Position numbers and translations under genes: made by a program. The notes under the pieces were generated by a model, which saw only the letters and a program-made list of their open reading frames with translations, did not search any database and had not been told where the DNA came from. Shown piece by piece: positions 19,496-28,535 of a stretch of DNA of 64,000 nucleotides; the stretch's first letter is position 1, and each line of letters opens with the position of its first letter. The stretch comes from Maribacter sp. (GTDB lineage: Bacteria > Bacteroidota > Bacteroidia > Flavobacteriales > Flavobacteriaceae). The stretch spans positions 248,001 to 312,000 of the forward strand of contig PDPR01000008.1 in NCBI GenBank assembly GCA_002749285.1, written 5' to 3'.

Positions 19496-20605
19496 ATGGT
19501 TTATGCTTACGCAAGGTTCGGTGCGGTGTTTTTCTTATTGTTTTTTATGTTCGGCTGTAAAGAGGGGTTGAACCAATATAGTCCGACTAAAGAGGAAGTG
19601 ATCCGGCCTAAATTGGATTTTGCAGAGGCCAATAGGTTGGCAAGGTTACCTTTCGGATGTATGCAGACGGAATACCCGAATAAATTGGGGCAGACATTAC
19701 AGGATTCGTCCCATCTCAAAAATCCGAAATCGCTGCACCCTACATTTTATGGCTGTTTTGATTGGCATTCCTCAGTACACGGGCATTGGTCATTGGTCTC
19801 ACTTTTAAAACAATTTCCCAATATAAATGAGGCCGTAACAATTAGGGCTAAACTTATGGAGAACTTATCCAAGGAAAACATAGAAGCCGAAATAAGCTAT
19901 TTTAGGATGAAAGGGAATAGCACTTATGAACGTACCTATGGTTGGGCCTGGTTACTGAAATTGGCAGAGGAGCTCAATACTTGGGATGACCCTATGGCCA
20001 AGGAATTAAGTGCCAACCTTCAACCCTTGGTGGATATAGTCGTCCAAGGGTATATTGATTTTCTACCCAAATTGAATTATCCCATCCGTGTTGGTGAACA
20101 CAGCAATACTGCTTTTGGGATGTCATTGGCATGGGATTATGCAAAAACAATGAATCATGGACAACTCCAAGAAGTAATCAAGAATAGTGTTAAACGCTTT
20201 TATATTAAGGATATTGAATGTCCCTTGGGTTGGGAACCAAGTGGTTTCGACTTTTTGTCCCCTTGTCTTCAAGAGGCGGATATAGTTCGTAAGGTACTGA
20301 ACGCCAATGAATTTAAACATTGGATCAAGATTTTCTTGCCACAATTGACAAAACCATCATTTACCTTGGAACCTGGGAAAGTGTCCGATCGTACCGATGG
20401 TAAATTAGTGCATATCGATGGACTTAATTTTAGCAGGGCATGGTGCTTATATGGCATAGCCAAAACACTTCCTGAATTTTCGTATTTAAGGAAGATTGCC
20501 GATGAACATGTAAATTATTCCTTACCTAGTATCGTAGATGATAATTATGAAGGCACCCACTGGTTGGGAACTTTTGCCTTGTATGCCTTAAACCATTCAG
20601 AATAG
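19496..20605 (+). CDS. DUF2891 family lipoprotein
   Basis: 369 residues starting at the ATG at 19496, which gives a proper lipoprotein signal (FFLLFFMFGC, Cys at residue 21); an earlier in-frame ATG at 19451 would put 15 residues before it. The rest matches DUF2891: FYGCFDWHSSVHGHWSLV near residue 95, YGWAWLLKLAEEL near 150, VGEHSNTAFGMSLAWDYA near 195, CPLGWEPSGFDFLSPCLQEA near 240, HIDGLNFSRAWCLYGIA near 315. Many W, H and E residues suggest an (alpha/alpha) barrel with a sugar- or peptide-processing site, but function is unknown. It is the first gene of the operon with the Nramp-like transporter and pxpABC, 1 bp from the next start. Confidence 0.85.
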   Translation: MVYAYARFGAVFFLLFFMFGCKEGLNQYSPTKEEVIRPKLDFAEANRLARLPFGCMQTEYPNKLGQTLQDSSHLKNPKSLHPTFYGCFDWHSSVHGHWSLVSLLKQFPNINEAVTIRAKLMENLSKENIEAEISYFRMKGNSTYERTYGWAWLLKLAEELNTWDDPMAKELSANLQPLVDIVVQGYIDFLPKLNYPIRVGEHSNTAFGMSLAWDYAKTMNHGQLQEVIKNSVKRFYIKDIECPLGWEPSGFDFLSPCLQEADIVRKVLNANEFKHWIKIFLPQLTKPSFTLEPGKVSDRTDGKLVHIDGLNFSRAWCLYGIAKTLPEFSYLRKIADEHVNYSLPSIVDDNYEGTHWLGTFALYALNHSE

Positions 20606-20606
20606 T

Positions 20607-21800
20607 ATGTTCAAAAAAATGGGCCCTGGGGTTTTAGTGGCAGCCGCCTTTATCGGTCCAGGGACCGTTACGGCCTGTACCTTGGCCGGAGTGGGTTTTG
20701 GTTTTGCTCTTTTATGGGCCTTGTTACTTTCTATTGTTGCCACTGCGGTTTTACAGGAAATGTCCGCAAGGTTGGGAATCATTACCCAAAATGGTCTGGC
20801 CGATGCCATCAAGGACGAATTGGATATCCCATGGGTGCGCACAGTACTTATAGGTATTGTATTGGCCGCCATAGTAATCGGCAATGCGGCATATGAAGCT
20901 GGCAATATCGGGGGGGCTACCCTAGGGATGAACGCATTGTTCGGTACCGAAAACCCAGTGTATTATCCCATTATAATCGGTGCCATGGCATTTATATTGT
21001 TATATATGGGCAATTATAGACTCTTGGAAAAGGTATTCATTGCCTTGGTCTTGACCATGAGTGTTTCCTTCCTTTTAACAGCCATGATTACCAAACCCGA
21101 TCTAATTGCCATATTGAAAGGAACCTTCGTACCCACGGTTCCAGAAGGTGGCATATTGAATATCATAGCCTTGGTAGGCACAACGGTTGTACCATATAAC
21201 TTGTTCTTGCACGCTTCCCTGGTGAGTGAAAAATGGAAACATAAATCGGATCTCCCTTATGCCCGAAAAGATACGTTTATGGCAATAGCCTTGGGAGGGG
21301 TGGTTTCCATGGCAATCGTTATTGCAGCAGCCTCCATTCCCAGTGGGGAGATAGCCGGGGTCATGGATCTGGCCAAAGGCCTGGAGCCCCTGTATGGCGA
21401 TAGTGCCCATTACTTTATGGGGATAGGTCTGTTTGCGGCAGGAATAACATCCGCCATAACAGCTCCCTTGGCCGCTGGCTATGTAGCCAATAGCTGTTTT
21501 GGCTGGAAAGCCGGTTTAAAGGATATGAGGTTCAGGATCGTTTGGATGATTGTTCTGGGATTGGGTGTGTTTTTCCTCTCTTTTGGGATAAAGCCAATCA
21601 AAATTATCAAATTTGCCCAAGTGGCAAATGGGATATTACTTCCCGTAATCGCTGTTTTTCTCCTCTGGATAGTCAATAAACCAACAGTTATGGGGAAATA
21701 TAAAAACACTAAAATGCAGAATGTCCTAGGTCTTTTGATCATAGTGTTGTCATTGGTATTAGGAGTTAAAAGTATCATTAAGGTATTAGGGTTCCTATAA
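20607..21800 (+). CDS. Nramp-related transporter lacking the canonical metal-binding residues
   Basis: 397 residues with about eleven membrane segments in the LeuT-like order of Nramp (MntH) proteins. In TM1, where Nramps have D-P-G-N, this protein has AAFIGPGTVTAC, so both metal-contacting Asp and Asn are gone. In TM6, where Nramps have A-x-x-M-P-H-N, it has TTVVPYNLFLHASL, so the metal-binding Met is Val and the His is Tyr. It therefore keeps the fold but not the transition-metal site. It sits between DUF2891 and pxpABC with 1 and 23 bp gaps, which suggests a role in 5-oxoproline use, perhaps as its permease (inference). Confidence 0.85.
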   Translation: MFKKMGPGVLVAAAFIGPGTVTACTLAGVGFGFALLWALLLSIVATAVLQEMSARLGIITQNGLADAIKDELDIPWVRTVLIGIVLAAIVIGNAAYEAGNIGGATLGMNALFGTENPVYYPIIIGAMAFILLYMGNYRLLEKVFIALVLTMSVSFLLTAMITKPDLIAILKGTFVPTVPEGGILNIIALVGTTVVPYNLFLHASLVSEKWKHKSDLPYARKDTFMAIALGGVVSMAIVIAAASIPSGEIAGVMDLAKGLEPLYGDSAHYFMGIGLFAAGITSAITAPLAAGYVANSCFGWKAGLKDMRFRIVWMIVLGLGVFFLSFGIKPIKIIKFAQVANGILLPVIAVFLLWIVNKPTVMGKYKNTKMQNVLGLLIIVLSLVLGVKSIIKVLGFL

Positions 21801-21823
21801 CTGGGCTCCTTTTGTAATAAAGA

Positions 21824-22567
21824 ATGGAAAAAGTAACTATCGATATCAATTGCGATGTAGGGGAAGGGGTAGGCAATGAAGCAGGTATACTCCCCTTGGT
21901 ATCATCCTGCAATATCGCCTGTGGCGGACATACGGGGGACATCGAATCCATGTCCCGAACGGTGGTGTTGGCCAAAAAAAACGGGGTGCTCATGGGAGCG
22001 CATCCATCCTATCCCGATCGGGGAAATTTTGGGCGTTCCACAATGGATATTGAAGACAACTTTTTAAGGGAGAGCATCAAACGGCAAATAAACGACCTGA
22101 AAAACATTCTGGATAGGGAACAGGTTCCCTTACATCATATAAAAGCCCATGGGGCCCTTTACAATGATCTGGCCAAAAACCCCGACTTGTCCCACTTGTT
22201 TTTGTCCGTCATTGAACCTTATAAGTCCAACACGCTATTATATGTGCCCCCAGCTTCCATAATAGCCCAAATAGGTAAAGAACGGGGTTTTTCAATAAGG
22301 TTGGAAGCCTTTGCGGACAGAAATTACAATCCAGACCTAAGTCTGGTATCCAGAAAGTTGCCCAATGCACTTATTAAGGATCCCAAAGCCGTTTTAGATC
22401 ATTTGGCCACCATGGCCAAAAAGGGAAAGGTCAGCACCATCAATGGGGTTGATAGGGATTTACATGCAGATACCTATTGTCTCCATGGTGATACCCCTAA
22501 TGCGTTTCAGATTTTAATGTATCTTTCACAAGAATTGCCCAAGCAACAAATCTATATCAAAAAGTGA
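21824..22567 (+). CDS. pxpA: 5-oxoprolinase subunit A (LamB/YcsF family)
   Basis: 247 residues, the family length. It opens with IDINCDVGEGVGNE (canonical D-L-N-x-D-x-G-E-G), then SSCNIACGGHTGD and GVLMGAHPSYPDRGNFGR, and later VKAHGAL-like IKAHGALYND, FADRNYNPD and CLHGDTPNA. PxpA works with PxpB and PxpC to cleave 5-oxo-L-proline to glutamate with ATP. The pxpB start overlaps its stop (GTGA), so the subunits are translationally coupled. Confidence 0.95.
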   Translation: MEKVTIDINCDVGEGVGNEAGILPLVSSCNIACGGHTGDIESMSRTVVLAKKNGVLMGAHPSYPDRGNFGRSTMDIEDNFLRESIKRQINDLKNILDREQVPLHHIKAHGALYNDLAKNPDLSHLFLSVIEPYKSNTLLYVPPASIIAQIGKERGFSIRLEAFADRNYNPDLSLVSRKLPNALIKDPKAVLDHLATMAKKGKVSTINGVDRDLHADTYCLHGDTPNAFQILMYLSQELPKQQIYIKK

Positions 22568-23301
22568 CAGAATATCAGATTTCAATACGATCCTTTGGTG
22601 AGCATGCCGTTTTGATAGAATGGCCCAATGAAGTAGATGAGGCCATTTTGGAGGACATTATCCAATTTAAATCCTTTCTAGGACAAAACTGTTTAAACCC
22701 AGGGGAATGGGAAATGGTTGCAGCCTATAGTTCCATTACCTTGATCAATAGGGAAAACACGATCGACCATCGGTCGTTCAAGGCACAGCTAAGAATTTGG
22801 TATCGCAATCGGGTGGGGGTAAAGGACAGGGAGAGGTTCTTGTGGAAATTGCCTGTCTGCTATGATTCCGATTTTGCAATAGACCTTGGGGAAGTTGCAG
22901 AAAAATTAGGTAAGACGGCAACCGAGATCATTGCCTTGCATACATCAAATATTTTTACGGTATATGGTATCGGTTTTTTACCCGGTTTCATGTACTTGGG
23001 AGGCCTTCCAAAGGAACTGGAAGTGCCTAGACGTTCAGAACCACGACAGAAAGTAGAGAAAGGGGCGGTAGGCCTTGCTGGAAAGCAAACGGGAATCTAC
23101 CCACAGGAATCCCCCGGGGGTTGGAATATAATCGGCAATTGTTCGGTTTCCATTTTTGATGCTGAAAGGGAAGAACCCTGTTTTGTGGATGTGGGCGATA
23201 AAATACAGTTTCACGCTATTTCCCGGGCAGAATATAATCTGCATAAGATTCAAGGTGAGGTAGGGATCTATCAATTTGAAAAAATAAGGTTGGATGCTTA
23301 A
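22564..23301 (+). CDS. pxpB: 5-oxoprolinase subunit B (KipI / allophanate hydrolase subunit 1)
   Basis: 245 residues beginning at a GTG that overlaps the pxpA stop by 4 bp. The family landmarks are SFGEHAVLIEWP near the start, LPVCYDSDFAIDL near 98, FTVYGIGFLPGFMYLGGL near 135, VPRRSEPRQKVEKGAVGLAG near 160 and YPQESPGGWNIIG near 180. It forms the ATP-dependent 5-oxoprolinase with PxpA and PxpC. Relatives were first described as the KipI kinase inhibitor, but the operon with pxpA and pxpC favours the enzyme role. Confidence 0.94.
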   Translation: MTEYQISIRSFGEHAVLIEWPNEVDEAILEDIIQFKSFLGQNCLNPGEWEMVAAYSSITLINRENTIDHRSFKAQLRIWYRNRVGVKDRERFLWKLPVCYDSDFAIDLGEVAEKLGKTATEIIALHTSNIFTVYGIGFLPGFMYLGGLPKELEVPRRSEPRQKVEKGAVGLAGKQTGIYPQESPGGWNIIGNCSVSIFDAEREEPCFVDVGDKIQFHAISRAEYNLHKIQGEVGIYQFEKIRLDA

Positions 23302-24133
23302 GGTATTGAAATCCGGTTTTTTCACAACACTTCAGGACGAAGGGCGTTTTGGATATCGGGATAAGGGTGTTCCCGTATCGGGGGTAATGGATGTTGACGT
23401 TGTCCGCAGTGCCAATATGCTATTGGAAAATGATTCCAATGCAGCTGTATTGGAAATAACCATGACAGGACCAACCCTGCAATTTGATGAAGACACCTAT
23501 ATTACATTGGCTGGAGCGGAATTCGAGACAACCTTGGACAATGAACCGATATCCAACAATAAAGTCCATAAGGTAAAGGCAGGGAATATTCTTTCCTATG
23601 GTAAATTACGAAATGGTTTCAGGGCATATTTGGCCATTAAGAATGGTTTTAAGTCCCCCAAGGTTTTGGGAAGCCGATCTCAATATTATCCGATAACGGA
23701 AAGAGGCTCTCTCAAAGATCATGGGGAATTGAACTATGGGGAGTGTACCGGTTTTGAGCCTAAAATAAGTGAGTTAAAGGTAAGATCACTTTTGGATGAA
23801 ACGGTCTTGGAGGTTTCCAAAGGCCCTGAATTTAAGTTTTTGGACGATACACAACTGGAAGACCTTTTTAAAAAGGGGTTTTCCGTAGCCAAGGAATACA
23901 ATAGAATGGGGTATCAGTTCAATGAAAAGATCAGGGGCCATGATTGGTCCATGTTGACTTCCGCAACCTTACCGGGTACGGTACAGCTAACACCTTCGGG
24001 CAAATTGATCATCTTGATGAAAGACGGGCAAACAACCGGGGGGTATCCCAGAATACTACAATTAAAAGATAAGGCCATCTCCATTTTGGCCCAAAAGAAA
24101 ATGGGTGACACCATTACATTCAAGTTGGCCTGA
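23294..24133 (+). CDS. pxpC: 5-oxoprolinase subunit C (KipA / allophanate hydrolase subunit 2)
   Basis: 279 residues, starting inside the last codons of pxpB (8-bp overlap). Motifs: VLKSGFFTTLQDEGRFGYRD at the N-terminus, GVPVSGVMD, LEITMTGPTLQF, YLAIKNGF, SRSQYYPI, EYNRMGYQF, and TPSGKLIILMKDGQTTGGYP near the C-terminus. These match the biotin-dependent carboxylase-like domain of PxpC. It is the last gene of the operon and meets a convergent nitroreductase 64 bp on. Confidence 0.94.
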   Translation: MLKVLKSGFFTTLQDEGRFGYRDKGVPVSGVMDVDVVRSANMLLENDSNAAVLEITMTGPTLQFDEDTYITLAGAEFETTLDNEPISNNKVHKVKAGNILSYGKLRNGFRAYLAIKNGFKSPKVLGSRSQYYPITERGSLKDHGELNYGECTGFEPKISELKVRSLLDETVLEVSKGPEFKFLDDTQLEDLFKKGFSVAKEYNRMGYQFNEKIRGHDWSMLTSATLPGTVQLTPSGKLIILMKDGQTTGGYPRILQLKDKAISILAQKKMGDTITFKLA

Positions 24134-24151
24134 TCTGTATAAAAACAGCTC

Positions 24152-24172
24152 CTTCCCCTTATTGGGGGAAAA
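24152..24172. terminator. Weak hairpin between pxpC and the convergent nitroreductase gene
   Basis: A run CTTCCCC pairs with GGGGGAAAAG across a 5-nt loop (about 24152-24172), 19 bp after the pxpC stop. Pairing is short and partly wobble. Confidence 0.3.
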
Positions 24173-24197
24173 GCGGGGGCCATAGTTATATTGGCCT

Positions 24198-24926
24198 TTA
24201 AATTTTATGGTAGACCTCATCAAAAGGCACTCTGAACCTTGGTCCATACACCCCTTCTTCATCCCGAATGCCACAACCAATGACCATATTGATCTCCGCT
24301 CCCCATGGGAGGTTCAATATTTTTTTGACCCTCAAGGTATCGTTGCCTTCCATAGGGCAGGTATCATAGCCGATTGCCGCCATTGAAACCATGAAGTTCT
24401 CTGCGGCCAATGCCGCACTTTTATGGGCCACGACACGCATATCCGAATTTCGCACCTGTCTGTAAGTAGGCTTGAAAAGACCTAGGACCTGAAAGAAAAG
24501 ATATTTCAATGCACCCAAAACACCCAAGAAATCCATATAGACCATGGGAATAAGTTGACTATAATATTTCAGTGCGAATTTATCCCGTGTAGAATACTCT
24601 TCCATCGGCTTATCCCCAAGTCCGTTCCTTAAAAATCCAAGATTGGCCTTACTCCGCTTGCGCCAAAGATCTTTACGTGTAACGACCACCACCAATTGCT
24701 GTGCGGTTTTTGCTGCGGGCTGGTCAAGACAAGCTTTTGCCAAGGCCTTGAGTTTCCCTTTGTCCGTAATATGGTAAAATTCCCATAGTTGCATATTACT
24801 ACTGGTCGGTGCCAGGGTGGAGTTAACCAGGCATTGCCGTACTTTTTCGTCATCCAATGGGGCATCATCCATATAAATACGTATGGATCGGCGATACTTA
24901 ATCGCTTCTGTAACTGTTCTCTCCAT
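24198..24926 (-). CDS. Nitroreductase family protein
   Basis: 242 residues from the ATG at 24924-24926; a longer frame begins at 25010, inside the upstream aldehyde dehydrogenase gene, and is not needed. The FMN-binding pattern of the family is seen: IKYRRSIRIY near residue 10, APTSSNMQLWEFYHI near 42, AALAAENFMVSMAAIGYDTCPMEG near 165, and MVIGCGIRDEEG near the C-terminus. Such enzymes reduce nitro groups, quinones or enones with NAD(P)H. It begins 5 bp after the aldehyde dehydrogenase gene ends, so they share an operon. Confidence 0.9.
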   Translation of the reverse strand: MERTVTEAIKYRRSIRIYMDDAPLDDEKVRQCLVNSTLAPTSSNMQLWEFYHITDKGKLKALAKACLDQPAAKTAQQLVVVVTRKDLWRKRSKANLGFLRNGLGDKPMEEYSTRDKFALKYYSQLIPMVYMDFLGVLGALKYLFFQVLGLFKPTYRQVRNSDMRVVAHKSAALAAENFMVSMAAIGYDTCPMEGNDTLRVKKILNLPWGAEINMVIGCGIRDEEGVYGPRFRVPFDEVYHKI

Positions 24927-24931
24927 AATCT

Positions 24932-26305
24932 CTAAAAAAGATGTTTTACTTTTTTTATAAATTTCAAAGGGAAGTTGTAAGGAGGATAACGGAGAGGGAC
25001 ATCCAACCAATTGGGTTTTTTTATGATCGCCTTCTGGTGTGAGTACATTTCAAAGGATCTTTTTCCATGATAGGCCCCGATACCACTTGGGCCAACACCT
25101 CCAAATGGCAGTTTCTTGTTGGTAATATGGATTACCGTATCATTTATGGCCCCACCTCCAAAGCTATAATCGGTGATGATTTTATCCTGGAATTTCTTAT
25201 CGGTGGAGAATACGTAGGCAGCCAAGGGCTTGCCATATCGGGTTATATACTTATGGATATCACTATCGCTATCATAAGCTATAATCGGGAGTATTGGCCC
25301 AAATATTTCCCCTTCCATTAGCTTACTATCGATTTCAGGTTCATCGACCAGGGTAGGGGCCATAAAATTGTCACTATCATTAGTCTCCCCTCCAAATAAA
25401 ATATCCTCTCCCCGTAACATTTCCTTTAGGCCTTCATAATGTTTTTTGTTAACAAGACGGGCATAATCCGGGGAAGCCCCTGATTCCCCATAACATTGTT
25501 CAATGCTGCGTTTCAAGGCCTCTATAAGTTTATCCTTAACACTACTTTCCACTAAAATATAATCCGGGGCAATACAGGTCTGCCCGGCATTTAAGAACTT
25601 ACCCCAGACAATTCTCTTGGCGGCAAGGTTCAGTGCTGCGGTCTCATCCACGATACATGGGTTCTTACCTCCCAGTTCCAAAGTAACCGGAGTTAAATAT
25701 CTAGCTGCACTTTCATAAACGATCTTGCCTACGCGGGTACTCCCTGTAAAGAAAATATAGTCCCATTTTTGGTCGAGCAATCGTTGGGAGGTCTCCACAC
25801 CGCCCTCCACGACCGATACATGTTCCGGCAAAAATACAGCAGTTATGATTTCCTTAATGACCCTTGATGTATTCGGTGTGGCCTCAGAGGGTTTTGCCAC
25901 AACGGTATTCCCTGCGGCAACTGCCCCGATAAGTGGTGCGAATACCAATTGAAAAGGATAATTCCAAGGGGCAATGATCAAGACCGACCCATAGGGTTCC
26001 TTATAGACCCAATCGGAAGAGGGCCAGTTCAACAACGTACCCGATTTTCGCTCAGGGCGAGCCCATAATGCAACATTCTTAATAGCCAATTTCAGTTCGG
26101 AAAGGACAAACTGGGTCTCTGCGCTCAGGGTTTCGAATTTGGGCTTCTTGAAATCAGCGTACAACGCATCGCAAATAGCATCCTCCCTCAATTCGATTTC
26201 CTTTTCCAATCGCTTAAGTGCCTTTTTTCGAAAGGCCACACTCTTTGTCCGATGGGAATCGAAAAAAAGACGCTGCTTTCTTAATACATCTAGTAATACA
26301 TCCAT
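24932..26305 (-). CDS. Aldehyde dehydrogenase, class 3-like (fatty/aromatic aldehyde type)
   Basis: 457 residues, short like class 3 / coniferyl-type aldehyde dehydrogenases. Motifs: VLIIAPWNYPFQLVFAPLIG near residue 110, VAKPSEATPNTS, FFTGSTRVGK near 190, LELGGKNPCIVD near 215 with the general-base Glu, and NAGQTCIAPDY near 245 with the catalytic Cys. The C-terminal part has HITNKKLPFGGVGPSGIGAYHG and a basic hydrophobic tail (FPLKFIKKVKHLF). It oxidises aldehydes with NAD(P); the natural substrate is not evident. It is cotranscribed with the nitroreductase and divergent from ilvD. Confidence 0.93.
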   Translation of the reverse strand: MDVLLDVLRKQRLFFDSHRTKSVAFRKKALKRLEKEIELREDAICDALYADFKKPKFETLSAETQFVLSELKLAIKNVALWARPERKSGTLLNWPSSDWVYKEPYGSVLIIAPWNYPFQLVFAPLIGAVAAGNTVVAKPSEATPNTSRVIKEIITAVFLPEHVSVVEGGVETSQRLLDQKWDYIFFTGSTRVGKIVYESAARYLTPVTLELGGKNPCIVDETAALNLAAKRIVWGKFLNAGQTCIAPDYILVESSVKDKLIEALKRSIEQCYGESGASPDYARLVNKKHYEGLKEMLRGEDILFGGETNDSDNFMAPTLVDEPEIDSKLMEGEIFGPILPIIAYDSDSDIHKYITRYGKPLAAYVFSTDKKFQDKIITDYSFGGGAINDTVIHITNKKLPFGGVGPSGIGAYHGKRSFEMYSHQKAIIKKPNWLDVPLRYPPYNFPLKFIKKVKHLF

Positions 26306-26398
26306 AAGATTGAAATGAAATCAAATGTAGCAAAAAAAAGGTGACCATCATGATCGTTCCCTTGATTGGGCCATTATTTATTGATTACAATGGGCAAC

Positions 26399-26503
26399 CA
26401 ACAACCTTGACCCAAACCAGGGGAACAAGATATACTTCCAAAAAAAATCCCCTTTTCAGAACAAGCCTCGGGCAATCGAATCCTTTTGGGCTATCATCCT
26501 TTA
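26399..26503 (+). repeat. Intergenic hairpin repeat, copy A (diverged)
   Basis: Copy A of the five-member repeat family. It shows CAACAACCTTGACCC, CTTCCAAAAAAA, CAAGCCTCGG and TTTTGGGCTATC in the same order and spacing as the others, but its hairpin arms are eroded. It lies in the 474-bp region between the aldehyde dehydrogenase and ilvD starts; the rest of that region holds the ilvD promoter. Confidence 0.65.
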
Positions 26504-26722
26504 ACTAAAATATTCCGGAACAAATTATCGCCATTGTCCTTTGGCCGGTATCGGCAACCCCGCCCCACACTTTAAAAATGTGCCCCAAAAACATATTAAA
26601 AGTATTGAGTATGGTATAAAAAGTACATCTAATCACCTGACAAACAATATTTTAGACAAATTAAACAAGTATTGGATTTAGAGCAGGAAACATTGTTAAA
26701 AATTTAGCTTTTATTATTAAAT

Positions 26723-26730
26723 TATATTTG
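26723..26730 (+). promoter_or_regulatory. Candidate -7 box for the ilv operon
   Basis: TATATTTG matches TAnnTTTG and lies 49 bp before the ilvD ATG, giving a leader of about 40 nt. No TTG is at the ideal distance upstream (nearest 26694-26696, 26 bp away). No leader peptide rich in Ile, Leu or Val and no attenuator hairpin was seen. Confidence 0.4.
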
Positions 26731-26779
26731 ATCGTTGAATAACATGTAGCAGCATAGATCATCGATAATTATTTTCCAG

Positions 26780-28456
26780 ATGGAACTGAATAAATATAGT
26801 AAAAATGTAACCCAAGACCCTACACAACCTGCCGCCCAGGCTATGTTGTACGGAATTGGTTTCAAGGATGGGGATTTTGACAAACCATTGGTCGGTATTG
26901 CAAGTACAGGTTATGAAGGCAACCCCTGCAATATGCATTTGAACGATCTGGCGAAACTGGTGAAGGAGGGAGTCAACTCAAAAGAGACCGTAGGGTTGAT
27001 CTTCAATACTATCGGTGTCAGTGACGGAATTTCAATGGGAACACCTGGAATGCGTTTTTCCCTACCATCAAGGGATATTATTGCGGATTCCATGGAGACC
27101 GTTGTACAGGGTATGTCCTATGATGCCTTGGTCACAGTGGTAGGCTGTGATAAAAATATGCCCGGGGCCTTAATGGCCATGTTACGCCTGAACCGACCCG
27201 CCATTTTGGTATATGGGGGCACTATAGCATCAGGTTGTCATAACCACAAAAAATTGGATGTCGTTTCCGCTTTTGAGGCTTGGGGGGAGAAAGTGGCCGG
27301 CACCATGAAGGAATCTGATTTTAAGAGTATTATCAAGAAGTCAATTCCAGGAGCTGGGGCATGTGGTGGCATGTATACGGCCAATACCATGGCCTCAGCC
27401 ATAGAGGCATTGGGTATGTCGCTGCCCTATAATTCTTCCAACCCGGCCATTAGCGACGATAAGGAGGCTGAGTGTTTGGCCGCAGGGAGACAAATGCGTG
27501 CCTTAATAGAAAATGATATTAAACCTTTGGATATCGTAACCCGAAAATCATTGGAAAATGCCATACGTTTGGTAACGATACTGGGGGGGTCAACAAACGC
27601 AGTGCTTCATTTCCTCGCTATCGCGAGGGCTGCGGATATTGAATTCACACTACAGGATTTCCAACATATTAGCGACACAACGCCTTTCATTGCCGATTTA
27701 AAACCAAGTGGCAAGTACTTGATGGAAGATGTACACCAGGTAGGTGGAATACCAGCGGTATTGAAATACTTGCTAAAGAACAATCTTTTACATGGTGATT
27801 GTTTGACCGTTACCGGTAAAACAATGGCCGAAAACCTGAAGGATGTGCCTGATCTGGAGGAAGGCCAGGATGTGATCATGCCCTTGGACAAACCTATCAA
27901 ACCTACCGGTCACCTACGGATCCTTTATGGGAATTTGGCAGAAAATGGATCCGTTGCGAAGATTACAGGTAAAGAAGGTTTACGCTTCAAAGGTAAGGCG
28001 AAGGTATTCGACAGTGAATACAATGCAAATGATGGAATACGAAACGGACTCGTTAAGAAAGGGGATGTTGTCGTAATCCGATATGAAGGCCCTAAGGGCG
28101 GTCCAGGTATGCCCGAAATGCTAAAACCAACCGCTGCCATTATGGGAGCAGGTTTGGGAAAGGAAGTCGCATTGATCACCGATGGCCGGTTTTCAGGCGG
28201 CACACATGGATTTGTTGTGGGGCATATATCCCCAGAGGCACAGGAAGGTGGGGTTATTGCCTTGGTGAAGGATGGGGATACCATAGTAATCGATGCCGAA
28301 ACGAATTCCATAAATGTGGAAGTCCCGGCAGATGAACTTGCACAGCGTAAAACCAAATGGACACAACCAGAATTAAAATTCAAGAAAGGGATATTGTACA
28401 AATATGCAAGATCCGTCTCATCGGCGGCCCAAGGTTGTGTTACCGATGAATTTTAG
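26780..28456 (+). CDS. ilvD: Dihydroxy-acid dehydratase
   Basis: 558 residues, standard length. It dehydrates dihydroxy-acids to 2-oxo acids for valine and isoleucine. The iron-sulfur ligands are visible as Cys in GNPCNMHL (about residue 50), GCDKNMPG (about 118) and [12 protein letters not shown] (about 191). [23 protein letters not shown] near residue 470 is the C-terminal family signature. It is the first gene of ilvD-ilvB-ilvN-ilvC-ilvA; ilvB follows after a 79-bp gap. Confidence 0.97.
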   Translation: MELNKYSKNVTQDPTQPAAQAMLYGIGFKDGDFDKPLVGIASTGYEGNPCNMHLNDLAKLVKEGVNSKETVGLIFNTIGVSDGISMGTPGMRFSLPSRDIIADSMETVVQGMSYDALVTVVGCDKNMPGALMAMLRLNRPAILVYGGTIASGCHNHKKLDVVSAFEAWGEKVAGTMKESDFKSIIKKSIPGAGACGGMYTANTMASAIEALGMSLPYNSSNPAISDDKEAECLAAGRQMRALIENDIKPLDIVTRKSLENAIRLVTILGGSTNAVLHFLAIARAADIEFTLQDFQHISDTTPFIADLKPSGKYLMEDVHQVGGIPAVLKYLLKNNLLHGDCLTVTGKTMAENLKDVPDLEEGQDVIMPLDKPIKPTGHLRILYGNLAENGSVAKITGKEGLRFKGKAKVFDSEYNANDGIRNGLVKKGDVVVIRYEGPKGGPGMPEMLKPTAAIMGAGLGKEVALITDGRFSGGTHGFVVGHISPEAQEGGVIALVKDGDTIVIDAETNSINVEVPADELAQRKTKWTQPELKFKKGILYKYARSVSSAAQGCVTDEF

Positions 28457-28535
28457 AAAATTATAATCAAAATTTGCCCCTTTTTGGGGAGTTAAAGGGT
28501 GATATTTACGACCGCCCAATATAGTGTTAACAGTT

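Noticed and set aside
26504..26779. Possible leader peptide or attenuator before ilvD
   Set aside because: I looked for a short frame rich in Ile/Leu/Val codons or a T-box-like structure; only two-codon frames and no stable hairpin were found.
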